64,000 bases of DNA from Flavobacterium anseongense (GTDB lineage Bacteria > Bacteroidota > Bacteroidia > Flavobacteriales > Flavobacteriaceae). The position numbers and the translations under genes were made by a program. The DNA lies in assembly GCF_021608185.1 (NCBI RefSeq), contig NZ_JAKIHN010000004.1, forward strand, positions 124,001 to 188,000. The letters are read 5' to 3'. A model generated the notes under the pieces. The model saw nothing but the letters and a program-made list of their open reading frames with translations, had not been told where the DNA came from and did no database searches. Of the stretch, positions 25,389 through 33,910 are shown one piece after another (position 1 is the first letter of the stretch; each line of letters starts with the position of its first letter).

Positions 25389-26522
25389 ATGAAAATTGCC
25401 ATTGTATGCTATCCAACTTTTGGTGGTAGTGGTGTGGTAGCCACTGAATTAGGTTTAGAGCTTGCCCATCGCGGACACGAAATTCATTTTATTACTTATC
25501 GTCAGCCGGTTCGGTTGGCACTTCTAAATTCAAATGTGCATTATCATGAAGTTAATGTTCCTGAATATCCTTTATTTCATTATCAGCCTTATGAGTTAGC
25601 GTTGTCGAGTAAATTGGTCGATATGGTGAAACTCTATAAAATCGAATTGATGCACGTGCATTATGCTATTCCACATGCTTATGCCGGTTATATGGCAAAG
25701 CAGATGTTGAAAGCTGAAGGAATTAAGATTCCGATGGTTACAACACTACACGGAACTGACATCACTTTGGTTGGAAACCATCCTGTTTATAAACCTGCCG
25801 TTACGTTCAGCATCAATAAATCAGATATTGTGACTTCTGTTTCGCAGAGTTTGAAGGATGATACTTTGCGACTTTTTAATGTTAAAAAAGAGATTCATGT
25901 AATTCCGAATTTTATAGAGTTGGATAAAATACGTAATGAAAGTCAGATTTCCTGTCATCGTTCTGTTATGGCAAAAAAAGAAGAGCGAATAGTAACGCAT
26001 ATCAGTAATTTCCGCAGAGTAAAACGAATTCCGGATATTATTAAGATATTTTATAAAATTCAACAGAAGATTCCGGCTAAGCTAATGATGGTTGGTGATG
26101 GTCCTGAAAAATCAAGAGCGGTACAACTTTGTAAAGAACTTGGTATTGAAGACAAAGTTATTTTCTTTGGAAACAGCAACGAAATAGATCAGATTCTTTC
26201 GTATTCCGACTTGTTTTTATTGCCATCAGAAACCGAAAGTTTTGGTTTGGCTGCACTCGAAGCTATGGCATGGAGTGTTCCTATAATATCAAGTAATTCA
26301 GGCGGTTTGCCCGAAGTAAACTTTGATGGAGTTTCAGGATATCTCAGCGATGTTGGCGACATTGACAGCATGGCAGAGAATGCCTTAAAAATTCTTTCTG
26401 ATGATGCTACTTTAGCTGAGTTTCGAAAAAAAGCGTTAAATGTTGCGCAACAATTTGACATCAAAAATATACTTCCATTGTATGAAGCATTGTATCATAA
26501 AGCCATTAACAATTCCAAATGA
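25389..26522 (+). CDS. bshA: N-acetyl-alpha-D-glucosaminyl L-malate synthase BshA
   Basis: 377 residues, GT4-family glycosyltransferase. It joins GlcNAc from UDP-GlcNAc to L-malate, the first step of bacillithiol synthesis, the low-molecular-weight thiol of Firmicutes and many Bacteroidota. The N-terminus MKIAIVCYPTFGGSGVVATELG is diagnostic, as are TTLHGTDITLVG (about 118-129), FRRVKR (nucleotide site) and the ETESFGLAALEAMA Glu motif (about 280-293). A small lipoprotein gene overlaps its stop by 4 bases. bshB and bshC are not in the window. Confidence 0.95.
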   Translation: MKIAIVCYPTFGGSGVVATELGLELAHRGHEIHFITYRQPVRLALLNSNVHYHEVNVPEYPLFHYQPYELALSSKLVDMVKLYKIELMHVHYAIPHAYAGYMAKQMLKAEGIKIPMVTTLHGTDITLVGNHPVYKPAVTFSINKSDIVTSVSQSLKDDTLRLFNVKKEIHVIPNFIELDKIRNESQISCHRSVMAKKEERIVTHISNFRRVKRIPDIIKIFYKIQQKIPAKLMMVGDGPEKSRAVQLCKELGIEDKVIFFGNSNEIDQILSYSDLFLLPSETESFGLAALEAMAWSVPIISSNSGGLPEVNFDGVSGYLSDVGDIDSMAENALKILSDDATLAEFRKKALNVAQQFDIKNILPLYEALYHKAINNSK

Positions 26523-26944
26523 GAAAAATAATTTCTATACTAGTAATTGCCTTATTGTATTCTTGTTCGCCAACAAAGAATACAGCCAACAAACAGTTAT
26601 ATGAAGTGCTGTTGGTCAAAAATGATGGTGGTGCAAATATTAAGTTTTATGAAATATTCACAGAATCAAAAGAAATCAAAATGCTTTTGGGAGATGAAAC
26701 GCTGCGTAAAAAAATAAGTGCAAATGATATAACCGAGAGTAATTTTGTTATCCTAAATACAGGACCAACTGAGGAAAAGAGTAATAAAGTCACCATTGAA
26801 AATGTCATTGAGACACCAACTCAAATAGAAGTTTACATTAAGGACGATCAAAAAAATATTGAAGCTGTTCAGACAAACGATGAAACTTTGTATCCTTATA
26901 CGGTTATAAAAATCAATTCGAAGAAACCAATTGTTATCAAATAA
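26519..26944 (+). CDS. Small lipoprotein, coupled to bshA
   Basis: 141 residues. A lipoprotein signal (MRKIISILVIALLYSC, lipidated Cys16) is followed by a compact beta-rich domain with LYEVLLVKNDGGANIKFYEIFTE, LLGDETLRKKI and FVILNTGPTEEKSNKVTIENV. No family recognised. The ATGA overlap with bshA indicates one transcript; whether it has a link to bacillithiol is unknown. A strong terminator follows. Confidence 0.7.
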   Translation: MRKIISILVIALLYSCSPTKNTANKQLYEVLLVKNDGGANIKFYEIFTESKEIKMLLGDETLRKKISANDITESNFVILNTGPTEEKSNKVTIENVIETPTQIEVYIKDDQKNIEAVQTNDETLYPYTVIKINSKKPIVIK

Positions 26945-26946
26945 AA

Positions 26947-26975
26947 AATCCCGTCTTAATTCAGACGGGATTTTT
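26947..26975. terminator. Bidirectional terminator
   Basis: AATCCCGTCT and AGACGGGATT make a perfect 10-bp stem with loop TAATTC, with an A-run before and a T-run after. It serves the bshA pair and the convergent outer-membrane gene. Confidence 0.85.
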
Positions 26976-26992
26976 GTTTATGTAGATTTTGA

Positions 26993-27493
26993 TTAAAATC
27001 TGTAACGAATTCCAAGCGCAATATCCGGACCGAAATTGTCTTCTCTAAACTTGTTATCACCACTATTATTCAAATAGAATTCAGGTCTAAAGTCTAAAGA
27101 TAACTGAATTGGAGCTTCCTGAAAGTTATATTCTATACCAATATCTCCGGCAGCAAGAATGATAGTACCGCTTTCGCTTGCACCACCTTTATTATAACTC
27201 CAGCTTCCTAATCCGGCACCAACTCCAGCATACCAATTGAATCCTTTGTCAATGTCCCAAACCCATTGGTATAAACCAACAAGTTTCCATGCATCAACAT
27301 CATTGCTGTTTCTCCATCCTAAATCCAATTCTAAACGATTGTTTTTAGACAAACCTCTTTGGTATGAAACTTCTCCACCAAAACCATCGTTGTCTCCTAA
27401 ACGTAATCCTAACGCATTCTTTGAAATGTCCTGAGCCTGTGCGCTAAATGCTAACCCCATTAGCATAAAAGCAGATAAAATGATTTTTTTCAT
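26993..27493 (-). CDS. Outer-membrane beta-barrel protein
   Basis: 166 residues. Signal peptide MKKIILSAFMLMGLAFSAQA, then alternating strands with Gly/aromatic pattern (LGLRLGDNDGFGGEVSYQRG, NNRLELDLGWRNS, FNWYAGVGAGLGSW, IELSYNFQ-like), ending in the outer-membrane Phe terminus LGIRYRF. About eight strands would fit an OmpA/OmpX-size barrel. No specific function can be given. Confidence 0.8.
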   Translation of the reverse strand: MKKIILSAFMLMGLAFSAQAQDISKNALGLRLGDNDGFGGEVSYQRGLSKNNRLELDLGWRNSNDVDAWKLVGLYQWVWDIDKGFNWYAGVGAGLGSWSYNKGGASESGTIILAAGDIGIEYNFQEAPIQLSLDFRPEFYLNNSGDNKFREDNFGPDIALGIRYRF

Positions 27494-27603
27494 TGTTTAA
27501 TTTTTAATTAGTTTTGACAAAGGTCGACAAAAACAATGCCAACGCCTTTATATAATATTACAAATTTATTATACAATTTCTGACTAAACTAATCAGTTGT
27601 GAA

Positions 27604-28434
27604 TTATTTTTCCTTTGAATAAATCACAGAGGCGATAAGTTGCTGGCTTAAAAAATCTTCCATTTCGAATAGGTCTTCTTCTTCGCGTTCCGTATGTTCT
27701 TCATAGCGGTAAAGCTTCCAACGGCGGTTACTATATTCTAAAGCCGTAAGGTTTTCAACCCAATCGCCAGAGTTTAAGTAGGTAGTTGCCCCTTGCTTGT
27801 TTTCCTTTTTTAGGATTTTTGGCTCATGGATGTGACCGCAAATTACATAATCATATTTTTTTTCGATAGCCAAATCTGTCGCTGTAGTTTCAAAATCAGA
27901 AATGTGTTTAACTGCCGATTTTACACCGGCTTTTATTTTCTTTGAGAAGGAATAAGGTTCTTTGCCTAGTTTTTTCAAGCACCAATTGACAAACCTATTT
28001 ATAAGTATCAAATAATCATAACCCAAACCGCCTAATTTGGCAATCCATTTAGAGTGCTGTACCGAAGCATCGAATACATCACCATGAAATATCCAGGCCT
28101 TTTTATAATCTAAATCGAGAACAAGTTTATCTACTATAGCGATATTACCAATGGTTGAATCGCTAAATTTTCGAAGCATTTCGTCATGGTTTCCGGTTAT
28201 GTAATACACTTTTGTTCCTTTCGAAGCCAAGTCGACAATCTTCTTGATGACTTTTAAATGGGCTTTCGGAAAGTAGGATTTTCGGAATTGCCAAATATCG
28301 ATAATGTCTCCGTTTAAAACTAAAACCTTTGGCTTGATAGAGGATAAGTAATAGCTCAATTCGTGAGCATGTGAACCAAAGGTTCCTAAATGAACGTCTG
28401 AAATCACTACTACATCTAATTTTCTTTTTTTCAA
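27604..28434 (-). CDS. UDP-2,3-diacylglucosamine diphosphatase, LpxH-like
   Basis: 276 residues, calcineurin-like metallophosphoesterase with all metal motifs: ISDVHLG (about 11-17), LNGDIIDIW (about 40-48), TGNHDEM (about 80-86), FHGDVFD and CGHIHEP (about 195-201). The segment FRKSYFPKAHLKVIKKI after the GD motif is typical of LpxH-type enzymes, which hydrolyse UDP-2,3-diacylglucosamine to lipid X and UMP. It would supply the step after LpxD in the pathway encoded at 5916-9139. Other phosphoesterase roles remain possible. Confidence 0.78.
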   Translation of the reverse strand: MKKRKLDVVVISDVHLGTFGSHAHELSYYLSSIKPKVLVLNGDIIDIWQFRKSYFPKAHLKVIKKIVDLASKGTKVYYITGNHDEMLRKFSDSTIGNIAIVDKLVLDLDYKKAWIFHGDVFDASVQHSKWIAKLGGLGYDYLILINRFVNWCLKKLGKEPYSFSKKIKAGVKSAVKHISDFETTATDLAIEKKYDYVICGHIHEPKILKKENKQGATTYLNSGDWVENLTALEYSNRRWKLYRYEEHTEREEEDLFEMEDFLSQQLIASVIYSKEK

Positions 28435-28546
28435 AATGAATGAATTTAGAGTTTAGCAAATTAAAGACCCTTACATTAATTGAATTAAAAATTAATGTTA
28501 TCAAATTCACATATTTCGTTCCGATAAGGCAGACTTTGCAACTTTA

Positions 28547-29356
28547 CTAGTTGTTAACAAAATGATTATCTAGCAATTCATTTTGGGTTTGTGAACCGCT
28601 TTGCGGTATTGGCAATGAAATTCCAAATGAGGAGAAATCCTGAAGCTCATAGCTGATAATGGTATTGGCATATACCATTCCAATATTTTTTGCATAATAT
28701 TGAGTTGACGAAACAACATCCTGAGTGTTTAATAACGTAACAGATAGCGGAATAGGAATCCCCGGAACTGTTACTGTTGTTGCAACTTTCAGATTTAAAG
28801 TAGTTTTTACTTTTTTTACATCTGTATAAGAGTGGTTCTCATCAATACTAAAAGTGGGTAAGGTTTCTAATGCTGTTGTTTTCAGGGTATAGTTTATCAC
28901 AAGTGGATACCCTTGAAAATCCTGATTGATAACTCCGGAAACTGAACCTAATTCCTGATTTGCAGCAGCGCTTTCCTTAAAAATCATTAAATCAGTAACA
29001 CTTAAATCAATTGGCAGTACAGCTCCTAAATTCAATCCGGCATTCCCTGACATATAAAGGGCATCGTTCTGTTTACGGACTCCATTATTACGTAGTGAAT
29101 TGGAATAAAAACCAAACGGAATATTAAGGGTTTTAAATTTTTTATAGGTTTTGGTATTGATAACAGTATCATTCGATATATATAAAGAGTCCCGATTGGT
29201 GATGGCCAGACCATCAGCTGTAACATCATAAGTCCAGTAATTTCCAACTTCCAAAGGCAAATAAACTCCAGAATTAGCACTTCCTGATGAATCATCACTT
29301 GAACATCCGGCCAAAAGCGTAAAGGCAATGGCAATAAAGAATAATTTAGTTTTCAT
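28547..29356 (-). CDS. Lipoprotein of unknown function, 269 aa
   Basis: Start set at ATG 29356, where a lipoprotein signal begins (MKTKLFFIAIAFTLLAGCSSDD, Cys18 after LAG). The 29530 start would run into the divergent aroC gene. The mature protein is beta-rich (LEVGNYWTYDVTADG near the start, a common opening of Bacteroidota lipoproteins, then repeated threonine-rich strands, e.g. TTLNLKVATTVTVPG). No catalytic motif is seen. It is divergent from aroC, with 117 bases between the starts. Confidence 0.75.
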   Translation of the reverse strand: MKTKLFFIAIAFTLLAGCSSDDSSGSANSGVYLPLEVGNYWTYDVTADGLAITNRDSLYISNDTVINTKTYKKFKTLNIPFGFYSNSLRNNGVRKQNDALYMSGNAGLNLGAVLPIDLSVTDLMIFKESAAANQELGSVSGVINQDFQGYPLVINYTLKTTALETLPTFSIDENHSYTDVKKVKTTLNLKVATTVTVPGIPIPLSVTLLNTQDVVSSTQYYAKNIGMVYANTIISYELQDFSSFGISLPIPQSGSQTQNELLDNHFVNN

Positions 29357-29449
29357 TTTTATTATAATTAGTTTGTATTGCGAATGTAATGAAGAAATCT
29401 TTATGCTATTAATTTTAAATAATAACTTTTGACTTTGTATCATTAATGT

Positions 29450-29457
29450 TATATTTG
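29450..29457 (+). promoter_or_regulatory. aroC promoter -7 box
   Basis: TATATTTG, perfect TAnnTTTG, 16 bases before the aroC ATG, predicting a leader of about 10 bases. Confidence 0.65.
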
Positions 29458-29473
29458 TTTTAAAACAAGACTC

Positions 29474-30538
29474 ATGGCAGGAAATAGTTACGGAACACTT
29501 TTTAAACTTACCACTTTTGGTGAATCGCACGGAGAAGCTTTAGGTGGGATTATTGACGGTTGTCCTGCAGGAATTACAATCGATTTATCTGCCATTCAAA
29601 ACGAAATGCAGCGCAGAAAACCGGGTCAGTCTTCTATAGTTACACAACGTAAAGAAGAAGACGAAGTGCAGTTACTTTCAGGGATTTTTGAAGGTAAAAC
29701 GACCGGAACGCCAATCGGTTTTATCATTCCGAATACCAATCAGAAGTCGGATGATTATTCACATATCAAAGACAGTTATCGTCCAAGTCACGCCGATTAC
29801 GTTTACGAAAAGAAATACGGAATCCGAGATTATCGCGGCGGCGGAAGAAGTTCGGCTCGTGAAACAGCTAGCAGAGTTGTAGCTGGTGCCATTGCCAAAC
29901 AAGTTTTATCCAATATTAAAATCAATGCTTTTGTATCTTCTGTGGGAGAAATTTTCATTGATAAACCATATCAAGATTTAGATTTTTCTTTAATTGAAAC
30001 CAATGCTGTTCGTTGTCCTGATTTAGCGACTGCTGAAAAAATGGAAAACTACATTAAGGAAATCCGCAAGCAAGGTGACACTGTTGGTGGAACTGTAACC
30101 TGTGTTATCCAAAATGTGCCAATCGGATTGGGTGAACCGGTTTTTGACAAACTTCACGCCGAGTTAGGTAAAGCGATGTTATCCATCAACGCGGTAAAAG
30201 GCTTTGAATTTGGCAGCGGATTTTGTGGTGCCAAAATGAAAGGTAGTGAACATAACGATTTATACAACGAAGACGGAACTACAAAAACCAACCTTTCGGG
30301 CGGAATTCAAGGTGGTATTTCAAACGGAATGGATATTTATTTCAGAGTAGCATTCAAACCCGTAGCAACATTAATTCAGAAACAGGAAGTGCTGACTAAC
30401 GAAAATACTTTGGTCGAACAACAAGGCAAAGGCCGACATGATCCTTGTGTGGTGCCACGTGCAGTGCCAATTGTAGAAGCCATGGCAGCAATTGTTTTGG
30501 CTGATTTTTATTTATTAAACAAAACCTATCAAAAGTAG
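29474..30538 (+). CDS. aroC: Chorismate synthase
   Basis: 354 residues, usual length. It converts 5-enolpyruvylshikimate-3-phosphate to chorismate using reduced FMN, the last common step of aromatic synthesis; MenD and its pathway depend on chorismate. Signatures: GESHG (about 17-21, with the catalytic-type His), [34 protein letters not shown] (about 98-125, PROSITE-type block) and [20 protein letters not shown] near the end with the second His. Own promoter. A CAGT-rich element begins at its TAG stop. Confidence 0.97.
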   Translation: MAGNSYGTLFKLTTFGESHGEALGGIIDGCPAGITIDLSAIQNEMQRRKPGQSSIVTQRKEEDEVQLLSGIFEGKTTGTPIGFIIPNTNQKSDDYSHIKDSYRPSHADYVYEKKYGIRDYRGGGRSSARETASRVVAGAIAKQVLSNIKINAFVSSVGEIFIDKPYQDLDFSLIETNAVRCPDLATAEKMENYIKEIRKQGDTVGGTVTCVIQNVPIGLGEPVFDKLHAELGKAMLSINAVKGFEFGSGFCGAKMKGSEHNDLYNEDGTTKTNLSGGIQGGISNGMDIYFRVAFKPVATLIQKQEVLTNENTLVEQQGKGRHDPCVVPRAVPIVEAMAAIVLADFYLLNKTYQK

Positions 30539-30602
30539 TGCTCAGTATTCAGTCTCAGTTGGCAGTGAACTATGCCCGAAAACTGTGACTGCGACTGCGA
30601 CT
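30536..30602 (+). repeat. CAGT-rich intergenic element, copy C
   Basis: From the aroC stop: TAGTGCTCAGTATTCAGTC, then CTCAGTTGGCAGT, and ends AACTGTGACTGCGACTGCG plus ACT. It fills the gap to the symporter gene. Confidence 0.7.
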
Positions 30603-30616
30603 TGAACTAACCAAAA

Positions 30617-31873
30617 ATGGATACAACTCAAATTCAAAAAAAGTCCTTCTTTTCTAATCTTACTGTTCAGATTCTAATTGCAATGATTGCCGGTGCTTTA
30701 CTGGGAATTTTTGTACATAATAATTATACTGAAGAAGTTGCCAAAGACTTTAGTGGTTACATAAAAATGCTAGCTACTATTTTTATCCGATTGGTGCAAA
30801 TGATTATTTCACCTTTGGTATTTACTACGCTCGTTGTTGGTATAGCTAAGCTGGGCGACATAAAAGCCGTTGGAAGAATAGGAGGAAAGGCATTAGGCTG
30901 GTTTTTTACGGCTTCGTTTATATCCTTATTAATAGGAATGTTCTGGGTGAATACCCTACAACCCGGAGTTGGTTTGAAATTAGGAAATGTTGATGTGTCA
31001 ACAGTAACTGATGTCGTAGAAAAAACAGACGGCTTTTCGGCTCAGAATTTTATAGAACATATTATTCCGAAAAGTATCGTGGAAGCAATGGCTACTAATG
31101 AAATATTGCAAATCGTAATTTTTTCTATTTTCTTCGGATTGGCTGCAGCTTCGATAGGCTCACACGCAAAACCGGTCGTAAATGCTTTAGACAAAACCTC
31201 ACACATCATTCTAAAAATGGTGAACTATGTAATGAAGTTTGCGCCACTTGGTGTTTTTGGAGCTATAGCCGGAGTTTTTGCTATTCGCGATTTAAACGAG
31301 TTACTGCTTACTTATGCCAAATTCTTCGGTTCTTTTATGGTCGGAATATCAACACTTTGGTTTGTGTTGTTATTGGTTGGCTATATTTTTCTAAAAACCA
31401 GAATGACTACTTTATTAAAACATATTGTTAGCCCATTGATAATTGCCTTTGGAACTACAAGTTCCGAAGCTGTTTTTCCTAAATTAACAGAAGAGTTAGA
31501 GCGATTTGGAGTAAAAGACAGAATAGTTTCATTCATGTTACCCTTAGGATATTCATTCAATCTAGACGGCAGTATGATGTATATGACGTTTGCCAGTATT
31601 TTTATAGCTCAGACTTATGGTGTTCCTCTCGATTTTGGTACGCAAATGACCATGCTTTTGGTCTTAATGCTTACCAGTAAAGGAATTGCCGGAGTTCCAA
31701 GAGCAAGTTTAGTTGTGGTAGCTGCCACTTGCGGAATGTTTAAAATTCCGGTCGAAGGTATCGCTCTAATCCTGCCAATTGACCATTTTTGTGACATGTT
31801 CAGAAGTGCAACAAATGTGCTTGGAAACGCCTTAGCCACATCAGTTGTAGGTAAATGGGAAAAAGAAAGTTAA
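30617..31873 (+). CDS. Dicarboxylate/amino-acid:cation symporter (DAACS family)
   Basis: 418 residues with about eight membrane helices. Known family: GltP/GltT/DctA, sodium- or proton-coupled uptake of glutamate, aspartate or C4-dicarboxylates. Motifs seen: the serine-rich-type hairpin FGTTSSEAVFPKL (about 276-288), FNLDGSMMYMT (about 316-326, the NMDGT-like substrate and sodium site) and the second hairpin TSKGIAGVPRASLVVVA (about 355-371), DHFCDMFRSATNVLGNALAT (Asp and Asn of the binding site). Substrate cannot be decided by eye. Separated from aroC by a repeat element. Confidence 0.92.
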   Translation: MDTTQIQKKSFFSNLTVQILIAMIAGALLGIFVHNNYTEEVAKDFSGYIKMLATIFIRLVQMIISPLVFTTLVVGIAKLGDIKAVGRIGGKALGWFFTASFISLLIGMFWVNTLQPGVGLKLGNVDVSTVTDVVEKTDGFSAQNFIEHIIPKSIVEAMATNEILQIVIFSIFFGLAAASIGSHAKPVVNALDKTSHIILKMVNYVMKFAPLGVFGAIAGVFAIRDLNELLLTYAKFFGSFMVGISTLWFVLLLVGYIFLKTRMTTLLKHIVSPLIIAFGTTSSEAVFPKLTEELERFGVKDRIVSFMLPLGYSFNLDGSMMYMTFASIFIAQTYGVPLDFGTQMTMLLVLMLTSKGIAGVPRASLVVVAATCGMFKIPVEGIALILPIDHFCDMFRSATNVLGNALATSVVGKWEKES

Positions 31874-31901
31874 AAAAATTAAATTCTTTAAAATACTTTA
31901 T

Positions 31902-31909
31902 TAAATTTG
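31902..31909 (+). promoter_or_regulatory. Promoter -7 box of the fibronectin T9SS gene
   Basis: TAAATTTG fits TAnnTTTG and lies 24 bases before the ATG at 31934; it excludes the longer ORF start at 31907. Confidence 0.55.
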
Positions 31910-31933
31910 TCACTTAACTTAAAAAAATATTTT

Positions 31934-33388
31934 ATGAAAAAACTTTTACTTTCATTGATCCTGTTAGGTTCATTAAATTCCTTTGCTCAAGGGGATTGCG
32001 CTTCTGCTATCAATATCACAGCAAATGGAACAATAACTGCACCTGCAGTAACAGGTGTATTTTCAAACAGCTGTTATACTCACACTACCACAGATGCAGC
32101 TGGACCAGTTTATGGTATATGGTATAAATACACTCCGGCAGCTAACGGAGAAGTTACAATTGATGCAAATTTGCCTGTAAACGTTGTGCCTAACAGTGTT
32201 GATACAAAGGTGTCTATATTCACTGGAGACTGTTCTGCATTAACTTGTTATGATGTAAATGACGATAATGCTACAAACTTTTTATCAACCCTAACATTTC
32301 CGGTAGTTGGTGGTACAACCTATTACATTCAATGGGACAACTATTGGGATGGTAATGGTTTTGATTTTACTTTTAATTTCACAGCAAATACTTGTATTAA
32401 ACCATATTATATCAATGCTGTAACAAATTTAACAGCTACTTCTGCAACACTAAACTGGGATGCTTCTGTTTCAGCTCCGTCAGGTTACGAAGTAGAGTAT
32501 GGATTGACAGGGTTTACGCCAGGAACTGGAACAGTTGCTACTACTAGTACAAATTCAATTGCATTATCAGGTTTAAATGCTTCTGTTGTTTATGATTATT
32601 ATATAAGAAGCGTTTGCTCAGTATCTTCACAAAGTGCTTGGACTGAAGTAAATAATTTAGTTTTGGCAAAAGTTTGTCCTTACGCTAGTGGTTTTGACAC
32701 TACAGCTCAACTACAAGGATGGACAACAGCTGGTAATGGCGCATCATTTGGATTAGGAACTACTGCTGCTAATGCTCAGTCTCCAACTCAATATTGGATT
32801 TTTAATACTAACGCAACAGCTGCTTCAAACAACTGGTTATTTTCACCACCTTTTAATTTACAAGCTGGTGAGCAGGTTACCGTTTCTTTTTGGACACGTT
32901 GTGCTACTTCAAGAAGTTTGAGATTAACGGTTGGTAATGCAAACACAACTACTGCTCAAACAACACAGATTTGGGCTAACCCGGCTTTATTAGCTACTAC
33001 TTATGCACAACAAACTGCTCCGGCTTGGACAGCTCCGACTGCGGGTATTTATTATTTTGCATTTAACGATATTTCTGCTGCTGCTGCCGTTGCAACATTA
33101 CGTATCGATACTACTAACTTTACTTCAGTTTTAGGAACAAATGATTTCTTATCATCTAAATTCTCTGTTTTCCCTAATCCTACAAATAATGTTATCAATT
33201 TCTCTAACGATCAAAATGCGGTTGTTAGTACAGTTGAATTAGCTGATTTGAATGGAAGAGTAGTTAAATCATCAAAAGTAAATGCTACTGAAGGTCAAAT
33301 TTCAGTTAGCGATTTAGCAACAGGAATGTATATGATGAAAATCACAACTGACCAAGGTGTTGCTGTTAAGAAAATTGTTAAACAATAG
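31934..33388 (+). CDS. Fibronectin-III T9SS type A surface protein
   Basis: 484 residues from ATG 31934, where the signal peptide begins (MKKLLLSLILLGSLNSFA-QG). Domain 1 (about 22-155) is a jelly-roll-like region with conserved Cys (GDCASAINI, NSCYTH, YYIQWDNYWDGNGFDFTFNF). Domain 2 (about 160-240) is a fibronectin type III domain (VTNLTATSATLNWDAS, YDYYIRSVC). Then a beta-sandwich with NNWLFSPPFNLQAGEQVTVSFW, and the T9SS type A sorting domain (FSVFPNPTNNVINFSN to GMYMMKITTDQGVAVKKIVKQ). A cell-surface or secreted protein; binding target not known. Confidence 0.87.
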   Translation: MKKLLLSLILLGSLNSFAQGDCASAINITANGTITAPAVTGVFSNSCYTHTTTDAAGPVYGIWYKYTPAANGEVTIDANLPVNVVPNSVDTKVSIFTGDCSALTCYDVNDDNATNFLSTLTFPVVGGTTYYIQWDNYWDGNGFDFTFNFTANTCIKPYYINAVTNLTATSATLNWDASVSAPSGYEVEYGLTGFTPGTGTVATTSTNSIALSGLNASVVYDYYIRSVCSVSSQSAWTEVNNLVLAKVCPYASGFDTTAQLQGWTTAGNGASFGLGTTAANAQSPTQYWIFNTNATAASNNWLFSPPFNLQAGEQVTVSFWTRCATSRSLRLTVGNANTTTAQTTQIWANPALLATTYAQQTAPAWTAPTAGIYYFAFNDISAAAAVATLRIDTTNFTSVLGTNDFLSSKFSVFPNPTNNVINFSNDQNAVVSTVELADLNGRVVKSSKVNATEGQISVSDLATGMYMMKITTDQGVAVKKIVKQ

Positions 33389-33408
33389 TCTTTAATAAAT
33401 TATATAAA

Positions 33409-33438
33409 AAAGACCTTCAGAAATGAAGGTCTTTTTTT
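33409..33438. terminator. Bidirectional terminator
   Basis: AAAGACCTTCA and TGAAGGTCTTT make an 11-bp stem around GAAA, with A- and T-runs on the two sides, between convergent genes. Confidence 0.85.
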
Positions 33439-33856
33439 ATGCTAAAAATTTAGATTTTAGTTCAGGTGTTGGAATCATACAACTTACCTTTTTACCAAAC
33501 CATTTGTATCTGTTTTTGGCAATATAATCATAAATAAAATTCGAAACAGAATTTGGTAAAATTGAAAATATAAGTAGAAATCTGTAAGGAGAATTTAGAT
33601 CTTTCAAAATTCTAAAAGCAGCTTGAGCTTTGTAATATGCATTGTCATTTTCGTATAGAATTGTGCTATCAATAGCTGAAGCTGAAATCCCAATGTGATT
33701 GATCATTTTTTGTCCCAATTCTGATTGAAGCGGAATAAATCTGAAAATATCTTTTTTATCATGTTTAATCACAAATTGAACAGACGAATCACAGAGATTG
33801 CAAACCCCATCAAAAAGGATTATTTTCTTATCTTTTGGTAGTTCTGAAATATCCAT
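33437..33856 (-). CDS. DCC-family thiol-disulfide oxidoreductase-like protein
   Basis: 139 residues. The family signature DGVCNLCDSSVQFVIKHD is at residues 16-33, giving the DGxCxxC motif; further along are RFIPLQSELGQ and RYKWFGKKVSC. These proteins are predicted thiol-disulfide enzymes with a thioredoxin-like fold; the physiological partner is unknown. No signal peptide, so probably cytoplasmic. It precedes nothing on its strand before the terminator; mutS2 lies 54 bases upstream on the same strand. Confidence 0.85.
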   Translation of the reverse strand: MDISELPKDKKIILFDGVCNLCDSSVQFVIKHDKKDIFRFIPLQSELGQKMINHIGISASAIDSTILYENDNAYYKAQAAFRILKDLNSPYRFLLIFSILPNSVSNFIYDYIAKNRYKWFGKKVSCMIPTPELKSKFLA

Positions 33857-33910
33857 AATTTATCACTGAATTTATTTACTGTATCAGTGTCGCTATGCTC
33901 GTGTCAGTAA

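Noticed and set aside
29357..29530. N-terminal extension of the 269-aa lipoprotein gene
   Set aside because: A clear lipoprotein signal begins at 29356 and the extension overlaps the start of the divergent aroC gene.
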